Shown one piece after another: positions 11,233 through 18,306 of a DNA stretch of 64,000 nucleotides (position 1 is the stretch's first letter; every line of letters starts with the position of its first letter). This stretch comes from Vicinamibacteria bacterium (lineage in GTDB: Bacteria; Acidobacteriota; Vicinamibacteria; Fen-336): positions 223,332 through 287,331 of the forward strand of contig JAMQGV010000048.1 of NCBI GenBank assembly GCA_025994075.1. The letters are read 5' to 3'. The notes under the pieces are model-generated. The model did not search any database, was not told where the DNA came from, and worked only from the letters and a program-made list of their open reading frames with translations. The translations under genes were made by a program, and so were the position numbers.

Positions 11233-12339
11233 CTACTCTGCGGGCGCCTCGTCCTGCTTCGCGCGCTCGAGCTTCGCCGCCCGTGCCGCGCTGCGAAAGT
11301 GGTCGTGGCCACCCGCCGGCAGCGGGTTCAGCCGCTCGCCGCGCTTGAGCGAGATGGCGGGCGGCCCTTCCGAGAACTCGCCGATCACCGCGAGGGGCAT
11401 GTCCCAAACGATCGCCAGGTCCTTCACGCCCTCGTAGCTCTCGGGGGCCACGGCCAGCAGCAACTGGTAGTCCTCGCCGCCGTGCAGGGCGTACGACGTG
11501 GCGTCGCGGGCGCGCGCGCGCGCGAACTTGCGCACGTGGGGGTCGAGCGGGATCTTGTCGGCGTCGACGATCGCGAACACGCGGCTCGCCTCGCACATCG
11601 ACAGCAGGTCCGAGGAGAGCCCGTCGGAGAGGTCCATCGCCGCGTGCACGAGGTGGGCGTGCTCGGCCAGCGCGCGGCCGAAGGCCAGCGGCGGCGCCGG
11701 GTCGAGCTGGGCGCGCAGGCAGTGGTGCACCGAGGGCGCCGAGTTCGGGGTCCAGATGCCGGTCTCGATCAGCTCGCCGTCTTCGGCCAGCCGCGCGCCC
11801 TGCTGCAGTAGCTCGATGCCCTGGGCGGCCGCGCCGAGGTATCCGGTGCAGACGAGCAGGTCGCCCGGCTTGGCGCCGTCCCGGGTCAGCAACGCGTCGC
11901 CGATTCCGAGCAGCGTCACGTCAAGCACCATCGGTCCCGTGGTGGAGCCGATGTTGCCGCCGATCACGCTGACGCCCGTCTCCGCGGCCCGCTCCAGCAG
12001 CCCGTCGTAGAGGCCGTCGACGAACTCGACCTTCGTCTCCGGCGGCAGGAACAGGTTGACGATCGCGAAGCGCGGCGCGCCCGACATCGCCGCGACGTCG
12101 GACAGGTTGACCGTCAGCAGCTTGCGCCCGATCAGCCGCGGCGGGGCCCAGTCGCGGTGGAAGTGGCGGCCCTCCACGAAGCCGTCGGAGGTGACCAGCG
12201 TCAGCTCGCCGGTCTCCACGGCGGCGGCGTCGTCGCCGGGCCCGATGCGCACACCGGGACCGGCCGGGAGCCGCGAGATCAGGTGCCGGACGAGCCCGCG
12301 CTCGCCCACCTCGCCGACCGTCTTGTCGGGATCGAGCAT
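11233..12339 (-). CDS. thiL: Thiamine-monophosphate kinase
   Basis: Phosphorylates thiamine monophosphate to thiamine diphosphate with ATP, the last step of cofactor synthesis. ThiL/PurM-fold marks are GIGPGDDAAAV (nucleotide and Mg site) near the N-terminus, TSDGFVEGRHF, VNLSDVAAMSG, VIGGNI, and a C-terminal HGGEDYQLLLAV. The 368-residue length is slightly above the usual 320-350 because of a basic tail. I start it at the ATG at 12339 (MLDPDKTVGEVGERGLV), where family similarity begins; the frame remains open upstream into the 6S RNA region but that extension is not plausible. No TPP riboswitch was seen in the leader. Confidence 0.93.
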   Translation of the reverse strand: MLDPDKTVGEVGERGLVRHLISRLPAGPGVRIGPGDDAAAVETGELTLVTSDGFVEGRHFHRDWAPPRLIGRKLLTVNLSDVAAMSGAPRFAIVNLFLPPETKVEFVDGLYDGLLERAAETGVSVIGGNIGSTTGPMVLDVTLLGIGDALLTRDGAKPGDLLVCTGYLGAAAQGIELLQQGARLAEDGELIETGIWTPNSAPSVHHCLRAQLDPAPPLAFGRALAEHAHLVHAAMDLSDGLSSDLLSMCEASRVFAIVDADKIPLDPHVRKFARARARDATSYALHGGEDYQLLLAVAPESYEGVKDLAIVWDMPLAVIGEFSEGPPAISLKRGERLNPLPAGGHDHFRSAARAAKLERAKQDEAPAE

Positions 12340-12414
12340 GTGTGGCCGGGAGGTTAGCGCAAGTCGAGGCCCCCCGCCTCTGCCGTGTGGACCGTGACCG
12401 GAGAACCAGGTCAC

Positions 12415-12556
12415 CAGGTGGGGTCCCTGCGCGCCGCTTCAGGCTTCCTCAGCTCGGAGGCATGCACACCGCGGAACGACTGTCGGAACCCCGAAGTTAC
12501 GACGTTGGTTCAGGGCGTAGAGCCCATCACGAACAGCGCAGGGGGCAAGAACATCC
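12415..12556 (-). ncRNA. ssrS: 6S RNA
   Basis: Non-coding RNA that mimics an open promoter and sequesters RNA polymerase holoenzyme in stationary phase. On the minus strand it begins near GATGTTCTTGCC. It has a closing stem CCCTGCGC / GCGCAGGG (12536-12543 with 12425-12432) and carries the conserved 3' half, GTGTGCATGC followed by CCTCCGAGCTGAGGAAGCC, close to the E. coli GAGCATGCTCGG...GAGAAGCC segment. The core is A/T-richer than its surroundings. It lies directly downstream of zapA, the same linkage as in many bacteria. A small GTGACC/GGTCAC hairpin follows at 12394-12414. Ends are estimated to within about ten bases. Confidence 0.75.
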
Positions 12557-12587
12557 TATCCGCCCCCGCGAACCGCGGCAAGGCGGA

Positions 12588-12881
12588 TCAGCCCTGCAGG
12601 ACCTCGTCGAGCTCGGCGGCGAGTTCGAGGGCGCGCGCGTCCAGCTCGCGGCTGGCGCCGTCGCCAGAGCTGCGGGCGGTGAAGCACTCGTCGGCGATGT
12701 TGAGGGCGGCGAGCACCGCGATCTTCAGGGAGTCGACGGCGCCGGTGCCGCGGCTGACCTCGCGCATCTGCTCGTCGACGTAGGCCGCGAGGCGACGCAG
12801 GTACTCGGGGTCGGTGCCGGCCTTGACCGCGTAGGTCTGGCCGAAGATCTCGACGTGGAGCAGGCTGGACTTGTCGGCCAT
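12588..12881 (-). CDS. zapA: Cell division protein ZapA
   Basis: Small protein of 97 aa that crosslinks FtsZ filaments at the division ring. The N-terminal beta-hairpin region (LHVEIFGQTYAVKAG), the YLRRLAAYVDEQMREV helix and a C-terminal coiled coil match the ZapA family. The ATG at 12881 has an AAGGGGAG ribosome site. It follows the coiled-coil gene by 14 bases and pheT just before that, so it is probably part of the pheST transcript, and 6S RNA lies downstream. Confidence 0.88.
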   Translation of the reverse strand: MADKSSLLHVEIFGQTYAVKAGTDPEYLRRLAAYVDEQMREVSRGTGAVDSLKIAVLAALNIADECFTARSSGDGASRELDARALELAAELDEVLQG

Positions 12882-12895
12882 CGGGCTCCCCTTCC

Positions 12896-13684
12896 CTACG
12901 CCAGCTTGTCGAGCACGGCGACGACGCGGGCCACCCGCTCGCGCAGCTCGCCGCGCTCGCGGTCGCGGGCCTTCAACTGCGCGGCGAGCGCCTCGGCCCG
13001 CACCGCGGCGTCTTCGTCGCCCTTCGAGGCCTCGTCCGCGAGCTCTTCGGCTCTCGCGCGCTCTGTCTCCAGCTCGCGTTCTGCGGCCTCGCGCGCCTCG
13101 CGCTCGCGGGTCAGCTCCGCGCGCGCCCCGGCGAGCGACTGCCGCGTCGTGGCCAACTCGTCCTGGACCGCCGCCAGCTTCTCGCGCGCCGCGCCGACCT
13201 CGGCCTGGGCCGCCTGCAGCTTCTCGCGCGCCGCGGTCAGGTCCGACTCCAGCGAGGTGCGCTCGTCTTCGGTTCCCGCCTGGGCCCCGGCCGCGTCCTC
13301 GATCTGCTCGACGAGCCGCGCGTTCTCCTCGCGCAGGCGCGCGCGCTCGGCGTCCCAGCCCGCGCGCTCCGCGAGCAGCGCCTCGTGGGCCGCCTTCAGC
13401 CCGGCCAGCTCGTCGGCCTGGGCGGCGTCGGCGGCGCCCGCCGCGCCGCGCGCCGCATCGAGCTCCGCCTGCAGGCCCTCGCGCGCCTTCTCGGCCGCGT
13501 CGCGGGCGGCCTGGAGCGCGCCGCGCTCGGCCTCCAGCCGGCGCACGGCCTCCTCGACGACGCCGAGCGCCGCGCGGGCGCCAGCGAGTTCCTCGGCCCG
13601 GGCCTGGTCGCGCTGGCGCAGCTCGGCGATCGTGCGGATCGCCGCCCGGACCTTCTGCTCGAGCTGCTCGAAGCCCTGCTCCAT
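12896..13684 (-). CDS. Long coiled-coil protein between pheT and zapA
   Basis: Predicted 262-residue cytoplasmic protein made almost entirely of heptad-rich, Ala/Glu/Arg-rich coiled coil (about residues 5-255). It begins MEQGFEQLEQKVRAAIRTI, a pattern reminiscent of ZapB (short anti-parallel coiled coil starting with FEQLE-like heptads) but about three times longer. No globular domain is visible. Its start overlaps the pheT stop by one base and zapA follows after 14 bases, so a division-ring role together with ZapA is a reasonable inference. Low complexity makes homology searches unreliable, and the assignment stays tentative. Confidence 0.7.
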   Translation of the reverse strand: MEQGFEQLEQKVRAAIRTIAELRQRDQARAEELAGARAALGVVEEAVRRLEAERGALQAARDAAEKAREGLQAELDAARGAAGAADAAQADELAGLKAAHEALLAERAGWDAERARLREENARLVEQIEDAAGAQAGTEDERTSLESDLTAAREKLQAAQAEVGAAREKLAAVQDELATTRQSLAGARAELTREREAREAAERELETERARAEELADEASKGDEDAAVRAEALAAQLKARDRERGELRERVARVVAVLDKLA

Positions 13685-15726
13685 CACGCGACTCCCCGGA
13701 CCTCCGCGCCCGCGGCCGCGAGGGCCTGGACCGCGGCCTCGAGCGCGCGCTGCACTTCGTCGCCGACCAGCGTGCGGTCGGGGTCCGAGAAGCGCAGCGA
13801 GAGCGTGAGGCTCACGTGTCCTGCCTTCACCTGCGGCCCGGCGTAGCGATCCACGAACGCGACGTGGCGCAGCGTCGGCCCCGCCGCCCCGCGAATGATG
13901 GACTCGAGACCGGCCGCGGACAAGCCCGGCGGACAGACGACCGAGAGGTCGCGGCTGACGGCCGGGAACTTCGGCAGCGGCGCGAAGCGCACGGCGGCGC
14001 GTGCCGCGAGCAGCGGGGCGAGGTCGAGTTCCGCGAGGCAGGCCGCGTCGCGCAGGTCGAAGCCCGCGGCGACGTCGGGATGCAGCGCCCCCGCCCAGCC
14101 GATCGCCGCGTCGCCGAGGCGCAAGCGCGCGCTCTGCCCCGGGTGCAGGAAGCCCGGCGCGCCTTCGGCCTCCCAGGTCGGGGCCGGCGCGCCGAGGCTC
14201 TCGACCAACCCGTCGACGAGTCCCTTGAGCTCCGCGAAATCCGCCCCCTCGCGACGACCCGACCAGTGGGCCTGCGGGTCGGGCCCGCTGATCAGCAGGG
14301 CGACGCGCCGCACCTCGCGCGGACGCTCTGCGCCCGGCATGGGCAGGAACGCGGCGCCGACCTCGAACAGGCGCACGTCGCGGCGGCCCTGGCGCTGGTT
14401 GAGCTGGAGGGCCTGGACCAGGCCGGGAAACGCGACCGAGGCGCGCAGCGCGTCGCCTTCTTCGGAGAGCGGGTTGGCGAGCCGCACGCGGGCGTCGGCG
14501 ACGCCGCGCTGGGCGGCGTCGGACACCATCGACAGCGAGATCACCTCGTGCAGGCCGGCGCCGGCCAGCAGTTCGCGCACGCGGCGCGCGAAGCGGGCGT
14601 CGTCGCGGAGTCGGCCCGGGCGCGACGCGGGCGGCGTCGTCGCCGGCACGTTGTCGACGCCGAAGTGGCGCGCGACCTCCTCGACGACGTCGATCTCGGA
14701 CGCCACGTCGCCGCGCCAGGTGGGCACGCTCACGCCCCACGAGCCGCCGCCGCCTTCGACGCCGAAGCCGAGCCCGACCAGCACGCGGCGGTGCTCGCCC
14801 TCCGGCACCCGCACGCCGAGCAGGCGGTTGGTGCGCTGCGGGTGGTAGACCACGTGGCGCGCCGCCGGGATCGCGCCCGCGGTGACGATGCCGGGGCGCA
14901 CCGAGCCGATGCCCAGCTTGACGACGAGGTGCGCGATACGGTCCAGCGCGAAGCGGGTGGCCGCCGGGTCGGCGCCGCGCTCGAAGCGATGCGACGCCTC
15001 GGTGTGCAGCGAGTGGCTGCGCGCGCTGCGGCGCGTCGCGAGCGGGTTCCAGTAGGCGGCCTCGAGGGCGATCAGGCGGGTGCCGTCGTGGACCTCGCTG
15101 TCGCCGCCGCCCATCACGCCGGCCAGCGCCAGCGGCGTGCCGTCGCTGGCGGCCACCAGGCCGTTCTTCGCCGACAGCTCGCGCTCCACGCCGTCGAGCG
15201 TGCGCAGCTTCTCGCCGGGCTTCGCCCAGCGCGCGCGCAGGCCCGGCGCCGGCAGCCGCTCGAGGTCGAACGCGTGCGAGGGCTGGCCCGTCTCCAGCAT
15301 CACGTAGTTGGTGAGATCGACGAGGTTGTTGATCGCGCGCACGCCGACCGCCTCGAGCCGCGCCCGCAGCCAGTCGGGCGAAGGGCCGATCTTCACCTCG
15401 AGCACTCGGGCCGCGAAGTACGGGCACAGGTCCGCGGCGTCGATAGCCACCGAGAGGACCTCGGACGCGGGGGCGCCCGACTCGACGACGTCGGCGGCCG
15501 GCCGCCGCAGCGGCTTGCCGTAGCGGACCGCGGTCTCGCGAGCGAGTCCCAGAACGTTCATGCAGTCGACGCGGTTGGTGGTCACCTCGAAGTCGAGGAC
15601 CACGTCGTCGCCGACGCGCTCGAGGCCCCCCAGCTCGAGGCCGACCTTGGTCAGGTCCTGCCCGAGCTGCTCCGCCTCGACGGGCACGTCGACGTACTCG
15701 CGCAGCCAGGAGATCGGGGCCTTCAC
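13684..15726 (-). CDS. pheT: Phenylalanyl-tRNA synthetase beta subunit, short form
   Basis: Beta chain of the heterotetrameric PheRS. Starting from GTG at 15726 the protein (680 aa) reads MKAPISWLREYVDVP and passes straight to the B1 core (DFEVTTNRVDCMNVLGLARE). The roughly 110-residue EMAP-like tRNA-binding insert found near residues 40-150 of the E. coli protein is absent. The B3/B4 editing region (AYWNPLATRRSARSHSL, HTEASHRFERG), the B5 domain (GDVASEIDVVEEVARHFG) and the C-terminal anticodon-binding FDX-ACB domain (PLPKFPAVSRDLSVV) are present. The GTG start overlaps the pheS stop (GTGA), leaving no room for a missing N-terminal domain. Confidence 0.93.
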   Translation of the reverse strand: MKAPISWLREYVDVPVEAEQLGQDLTKVGLELGGLERVGDDVVLDFEVTTNRVDCMNVLGLARETAVRYGKPLRRPAADVVESGAPASEVLSVAIDAADLCPYFAARVLEVKIGPSPDWLRARLEAVGVRAINNLVDLTNYVMLETGQPSHAFDLERLPAPGLRARWAKPGEKLRTLDGVERELSAKNGLVAASDGTPLALAGVMGGGDSEVHDGTRLIALEAAYWNPLATRRSARSHSLHTEASHRFERGADPAATRFALDRIAHLVVKLGIGSVRPGIVTAGAIPAARHVVYHPQRTNRLLGVRVPEGEHRRVLVGLGFGVEGGGGSWGVSVPTWRGDVASEIDVVEEVARHFGVDNVPATTPPASRPGRLRDDARFARRVRELLAGAGLHEVISLSMVSDAAQRGVADARVRLANPLSEEGDALRASVAFPGLVQALQLNQRQGRRDVRLFEVGAAFLPMPGAERPREVRRVALLISGPDPQAHWSGRREGADFAELKGLVDGLVESLGAPAPTWEAEGAPGFLHPGQSARLRLGDAAIGWAGALHPDVAAGFDLRDAACLAELDLAPLLAARAAVRFAPLPKFPAVSRDLSVVCPPGLSAAGLESIIRGAAGPTLRHVAFVDRYAGPQVKAGHVSLTLSLRFSDPDRTLVGDEVQRALEAAVQALAAAGAEVRGVA

Positions 15727-16805
15727 CGCGGAAACTGCTCCAGGAAGCGCAGGTCGGACTGGTACAAGAGCCGGATGTGGTCGATGCCGTAGCGCAGCAT
15801 CGCCACCCGGTCGATGCCGAGGCCGAACGCGAAGCCCGTGACCTGCTCGGGGTCGTACGCGTTGCGGCCCAGGCGGCGGTTGACCGCCTCGAAAACGGCG
15901 GGGTTGACCATGCCGGAGCCGAGGATCTCGAGCCACCCGGTCTGCTTGCAGATGCGGCAGCCGGAACCGCCGCAGTTGATGCAGCCGAGGTCGGCCTCGA
16001 CCGAGGGCTCGGTGTACGGGAAGTACGAGTGGCGGAACCGCACCGGGTACTGCGGCCCGAACAGCCGGTGCAGGAACACCTCGATGGTGCCCTTGAGGTC
16101 GCCGAGCGTGATGCCCTTGCCCACGACCAGTCCCTCGATCTGCTGGAACATCGGCGAGTGGGTGATGTCGTCGTCGCGCCGGTACACCTTGCCGGGGCAG
16201 ATGATGCGGACCTCGGGCGGGCGCTCGTTCTCGACCATGTAGCGGATCTGGGTGGCCGAGGTGTGGGTGCGCAGCAGCAGCCCGCCGGGGCCGTCGAGGT
16301 AGAACGTGTCCTGCATGTCCCGCGCGGGGTGGTCGGCGGGCATGTTGAGGGCCTCGAAGCAGTGATAGTCGTCTTCCACCTCGGGGCCGTCGTAGACCTC
16401 GTAGCCCATCGCGACGAAGATGTCCTCGAGGTCCTCGCGCACGGTCGTCAGCGGGTGGCGGCCGCCTCGCGGGATCGGCCGCCCCGGCAGCGTGACGTCG
16501 ACGCGCCCGGCCTGGAGCCGCGCCTCGCGTTCGCCCGCGGCGAGCGCCGCCTGGCGCACCTCGAGCGCGCCCTCGATCGCCTGCTTGAGGGCGTTGAGCG
16601 ATGCGCCGGCCGCCTTGCGGGCTTCGGCCGGGAGCTGGCCGAGGTCCTTCATCAGGGCCGTGACGAGGCCGGCCTTGCGGCCGACGAAGCGGTCGCGCAG
16701 CGCCTGCAGCGCCGCGGCGTCCGTCGCGGCGGACACCGCCGCGTCGAACTCCGCGCGGGCCGCGCGGGCGCGTTCTTCGAGTTGCCGTGTGGGGTCGTCG
16801 GCCAT
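15723..16805 (-). CDS. pheS: Phenylalanyl-tRNA synthetase alpha subunit
   Basis: Catalytic chain of PheRS (360 aa) that charges tRNA-Phe. It has the N-terminal coiled-coil (residues 1-85), motif 2 around FRHSYFPYTEPSVEAD, a zinc-like CINCGGSGCRIC segment near residue 280, and motif 3 (GFAFGLGIDRVAMLRYGI). ATG at 16805. The ribosome site GGAGG falls in a compact hairpin (16809-16826) that could limit access. pheT follows with a four-base overlap, and rplT lies 73 bases upstream on the same strand, the classic infC-rpmI-rplT-pheST order. Confidence 0.97.
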   Translation of the reverse strand: MADDPTRQLEERARAARAEFDAAVSAATDAAALQALRDRFVGRKAGLVTALMKDLGQLPAEARKAAGASLNALKQAIEGALEVRQAALAAGEREARLQAGRVDVTLPGRPIPRGGRHPLTTVREDLEDIFVAMGYEVYDGPEVEDDYHCFEALNMPADHPARDMQDTFYLDGPGGLLLRTHTSATQIRYMVENERPPEVRIICPGKVYRRDDDITHSPMFQQIEGLVVGKGITLGDLKGTIEVFLHRLFGPQYPVRFRHSYFPYTEPSVEADLGCINCGGSGCRICKQTGWLEILGSGMVNPAVFEAVNRRLGRNAYDPEQVTGFAFGLGIDRVAMLRYGIDHIRLLYQSDLRFLEQFPR

Positions 16806-16808
16806 CGC

Positions 16809-16826
16809 GGGGCCCTCCGGGGCCCC
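16809..16826 (-). promoter_or_regulatory. Hairpin over the pheS ribosome-binding site
   Basis: A perfect seven-base-pair stem GGGGCCC/GGGCCCC with a CGGA loop ends three bases before the pheS ATG. The only good Shine-Dalgarno sequence (GGAGG) is partly in the loop and partly in the 3' arm, so folding would hide it. No T-run is present, so this is not a terminator. A control of pheST translation is inferred. Confidence 0.45.
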
Positions 16827-16878
16827 GGCCGCCCCGCACGTCTTCGGGGGCGGGAGCGGCCGGGTTGACGCGGAAAGA

Positions 16879-17241
16879 CTAGGCGGTGGCCGGCGCGGCC
16901 TTGGCCTTCTCGACCAGGGCGGCGAAAGCGGCCGCGTCGCGGGCGGCGATGTCGGCCAGCGACTTGCGGTCGAGGTCGACGCCGGCGCGCTTGAGGCCGG
17001 CCATGAACTGGCTGTAGGAGACGCCGTGCTCGCGCGTCGCCGCGTTGATGCGGATGATCCACAGCCGGCGGAAGTCGCGCTTCTTGCGCTTGCGGCCGTG
17101 GTACGCGAAGTTGCCCGCGCGCTCGACGGCTTCCTTGGCGAACTTGTAGAGCTTGCTCTTCCCGAGGAAGTACCCGGAGGCGAGGCTCAGCAGCTTCTTG
17201 CGCCGCTCGCGGCGCTTGTTTCCACGCTTGACTCTCGGCAT
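16879..17241 (-). CDS. rplT: 50S ribosomal protein L20
   Basis: Primary-binding large-subunit protein needed for early 50S assembly. All 120 residues match the family: basic MPRVKRGNKRRERRKKLL start, ASGYFLGKSKLYKFAKEAV, RDFRRLWIIRINAA and a C-terminal globular domain. ATG at 17241. In E. coli and Bacillus this protein represses its own operon through a structured leader; here a 250-base gap with several strong hairpins separates rpmI from rplT, a place where such control could act. Confidence 0.98.
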   Translation of the reverse strand: MPRVKRGNKRRERRKKLLSLASGYFLGKSKLYKFAKEAVERAGNFAYHGRKRKKRDFRRLWIIRINAATREHGVSYSQFMAGLKRAGVDLDRKSLADIAARDAAAFAALVEKAKAAPATA

Positions 17242-17349
17242 TGCGTTCGCTTCGCGCGACGCCTGGAGGCGTCGTCCGCGCCGGGCGCTTCCAGGCGGCC
17301 GCGGGAGCCCGGGCCGCGCGACGGCGACCCTCTTCGTAAGAAGCGGCGA

Positions 17350-17486
17350 TTCTAAACGAAAACGGCCGCCCCCGCGAGGGGCCGGCCGCTTTCAGGGTCC
17401 GTTCTGGGGGTTCGGGGGCGGAGGAAGCTACGTTGCCCGACGGAGCCCCCGAGGAGCGAAGAGACGCCCCAAGGGCGCCTCTTCGA
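17350..17486 (-). promoter_or_regulatory. Structured leader between rpmI and rplT, possible attenuator
   Basis: Three inverted repeats fill this gap: 17458-17484 (GAAGAG/CTCTTC ends with a CGCCC/GGGCG core), 17412-17452 (TCGGGGGC/GCCCCCGA arms), and 17363-17388, a GC-rich stem (CGGCCG plus CCCC/GGGG, five-base loop). On the minus strand the last stem is followed by TTTTCGTTT, as in an intrinsic terminator. It could terminate, or attenuate, transcription before rplT and so uncouple rplT-pheST from thrS-infC-rpmI. The rest of the gap (17242-17349) shows nothing recognisable. Confidence 0.5.
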
Positions 17487-17491
17487 CTCCC

Positions 17492-17704
17492 CTATGAAGT
17501 AAGCATTTCGCGGACGTTGGGGGCGTCCGCGTCGGAGACGAGACCCGCCTTGGCGAGCTGGCGCTTCCGGCCCGGCGCCTTCTTGGTCAGGATGTGGCGC
17601 TTCATCGACTTCCCGCGCTTCACCTTGCCCGAGGCGGTGAGCTTGAAGCGCTTGACCGCGGCGCGCTTGGTCTTCTTCTTGATCTTGGCCTTCGGCTTGC
17701 GCAT
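17492..17704 (-). CDS. rpmI: 50S ribosomal protein L35
   Basis: Small basic large-subunit protein of 70 aa with the family pattern KTKRAAVKRFKLTASGKVKRG, KSMKRHILTKKAPGRKRQL and a short acidic tail. ATG at 17704 lies two bases after the infC stop, so the two are translationally linked. Confidence 0.96.
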   Translation of the reverse strand: MRKPKAKIKKKTKRAAVKRFKLTASGKVKRGKSMKRHILTKKAPGRKRQLAKAGLVSDADAPNVREMLTS

Positions 17705-17706
17705 GA

Positions 17707-18306
17707 CTACTCCTGGTTCTGGTTCGAGGCGGCCGCGGGCGCCGCCTTGGGCGCCTTCTTCGCCGCCTTGGGCTTGGCGGGCGCCACGTCCTTCTTCGGC
17801 GAGAGGACCAGCACCATCGTCATGCCCTCGTGCTTCGGCGAGGACTCGACGATGCCGGCGCCCTCGAGCTCCTGGGCGAAGCGGTCGAGGATGCGGCGCC
17901 CGATCTCCGAGTGCACGGCCTCGCGGCCGCGGAAGATGACCGTCGCCTTCACCTTGTTGCCTTCCTGCAGGAAGCGCTCCGCGTTGCGGCGCTTGAAGGT
18001 GAAGTCGTGGTCGTCGATCTTGGGCCGGAACTTGATCTCCTTGACCTGGATGTGGCGCTGGTGCTTGCGCGCCTCCGACTCGCGCTTGGCCTGCTGGTAC
18101 ATCCACTTCCCGGAGTTCATGATCCGGCACACCGGCGGGTCGGCGGTGGGCGCGATCTCGACCAGGTCCAGCCCCTTCTCCTCGGCGAGCGTCAGCGCCT
18201 GGGCGGGGGGCATGATCCCGAGCTGGGATCCGTCGTCGTCGATGACGCGGACTTCCTTCGCACGGATCCGGTCGTTGATGCGCACCGTCTGCTTGTTGTC
18301 GATCAC
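17707..18306 (-). CDS. infC: Translation initiation factor IF-3
   Basis: Factor of 199 aa that keeps ribosomal subunits apart and checks the start codon. The N-domain (VRINDRIRAKEVRVIDDDGS, PPAQALTLAEEKGLDLVEI, ADPPVCRIMNSGKWMYQ), the Lys-rich linker and the C-domain (IKFRPKIDDHDFTFK, IFRGREAVHSEIG) are complete. An extra Ala/Lys-rich tail of about 30 residues (KKDVAPAKPKAAKKAPKAAP) extends past the usual end. I take the GTG at 18306, which overlaps the thrS stop (GTGA) and has GGGAGG five bases before it; an ATC follows immediately. A non-ATG start fits the discrimination-based autoregulation known for infC. Confidence 0.95.
   Translation of the reverse strand: MIDNKQTVRINDRIRAKEVRVIDDDGSQLGIMPPAQALTLAEEKGLDLVEIAPTADPPVCRIMNSGKWMYQQAKRESEARKHQRHIQVKEIKFRPKIDDHDFTFKRRNAERFLQEGNKVKATVIFRGREAVHSEIGRRILDRFAQELEGAGIVESSPKHEGMTMVLVLSPKKDVAPAKPKAAKKAPKAAPAAASNQNQE

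Noticed and set aside
12340..12414. TPP riboswitch upstream of thiL
   Set aside because: No THI-box sequences (such as CTGAGA...ACCTGA) could be found; the region holds only the end of the 6S RNA and a small hairpin.
12871..15792. Plus-strand frame of 973 codons opposite the coiled-coil gene and pheT
   Set aside because: Low-complexity Arg/Pro/Ala translation and conflict with well-supported pheT.
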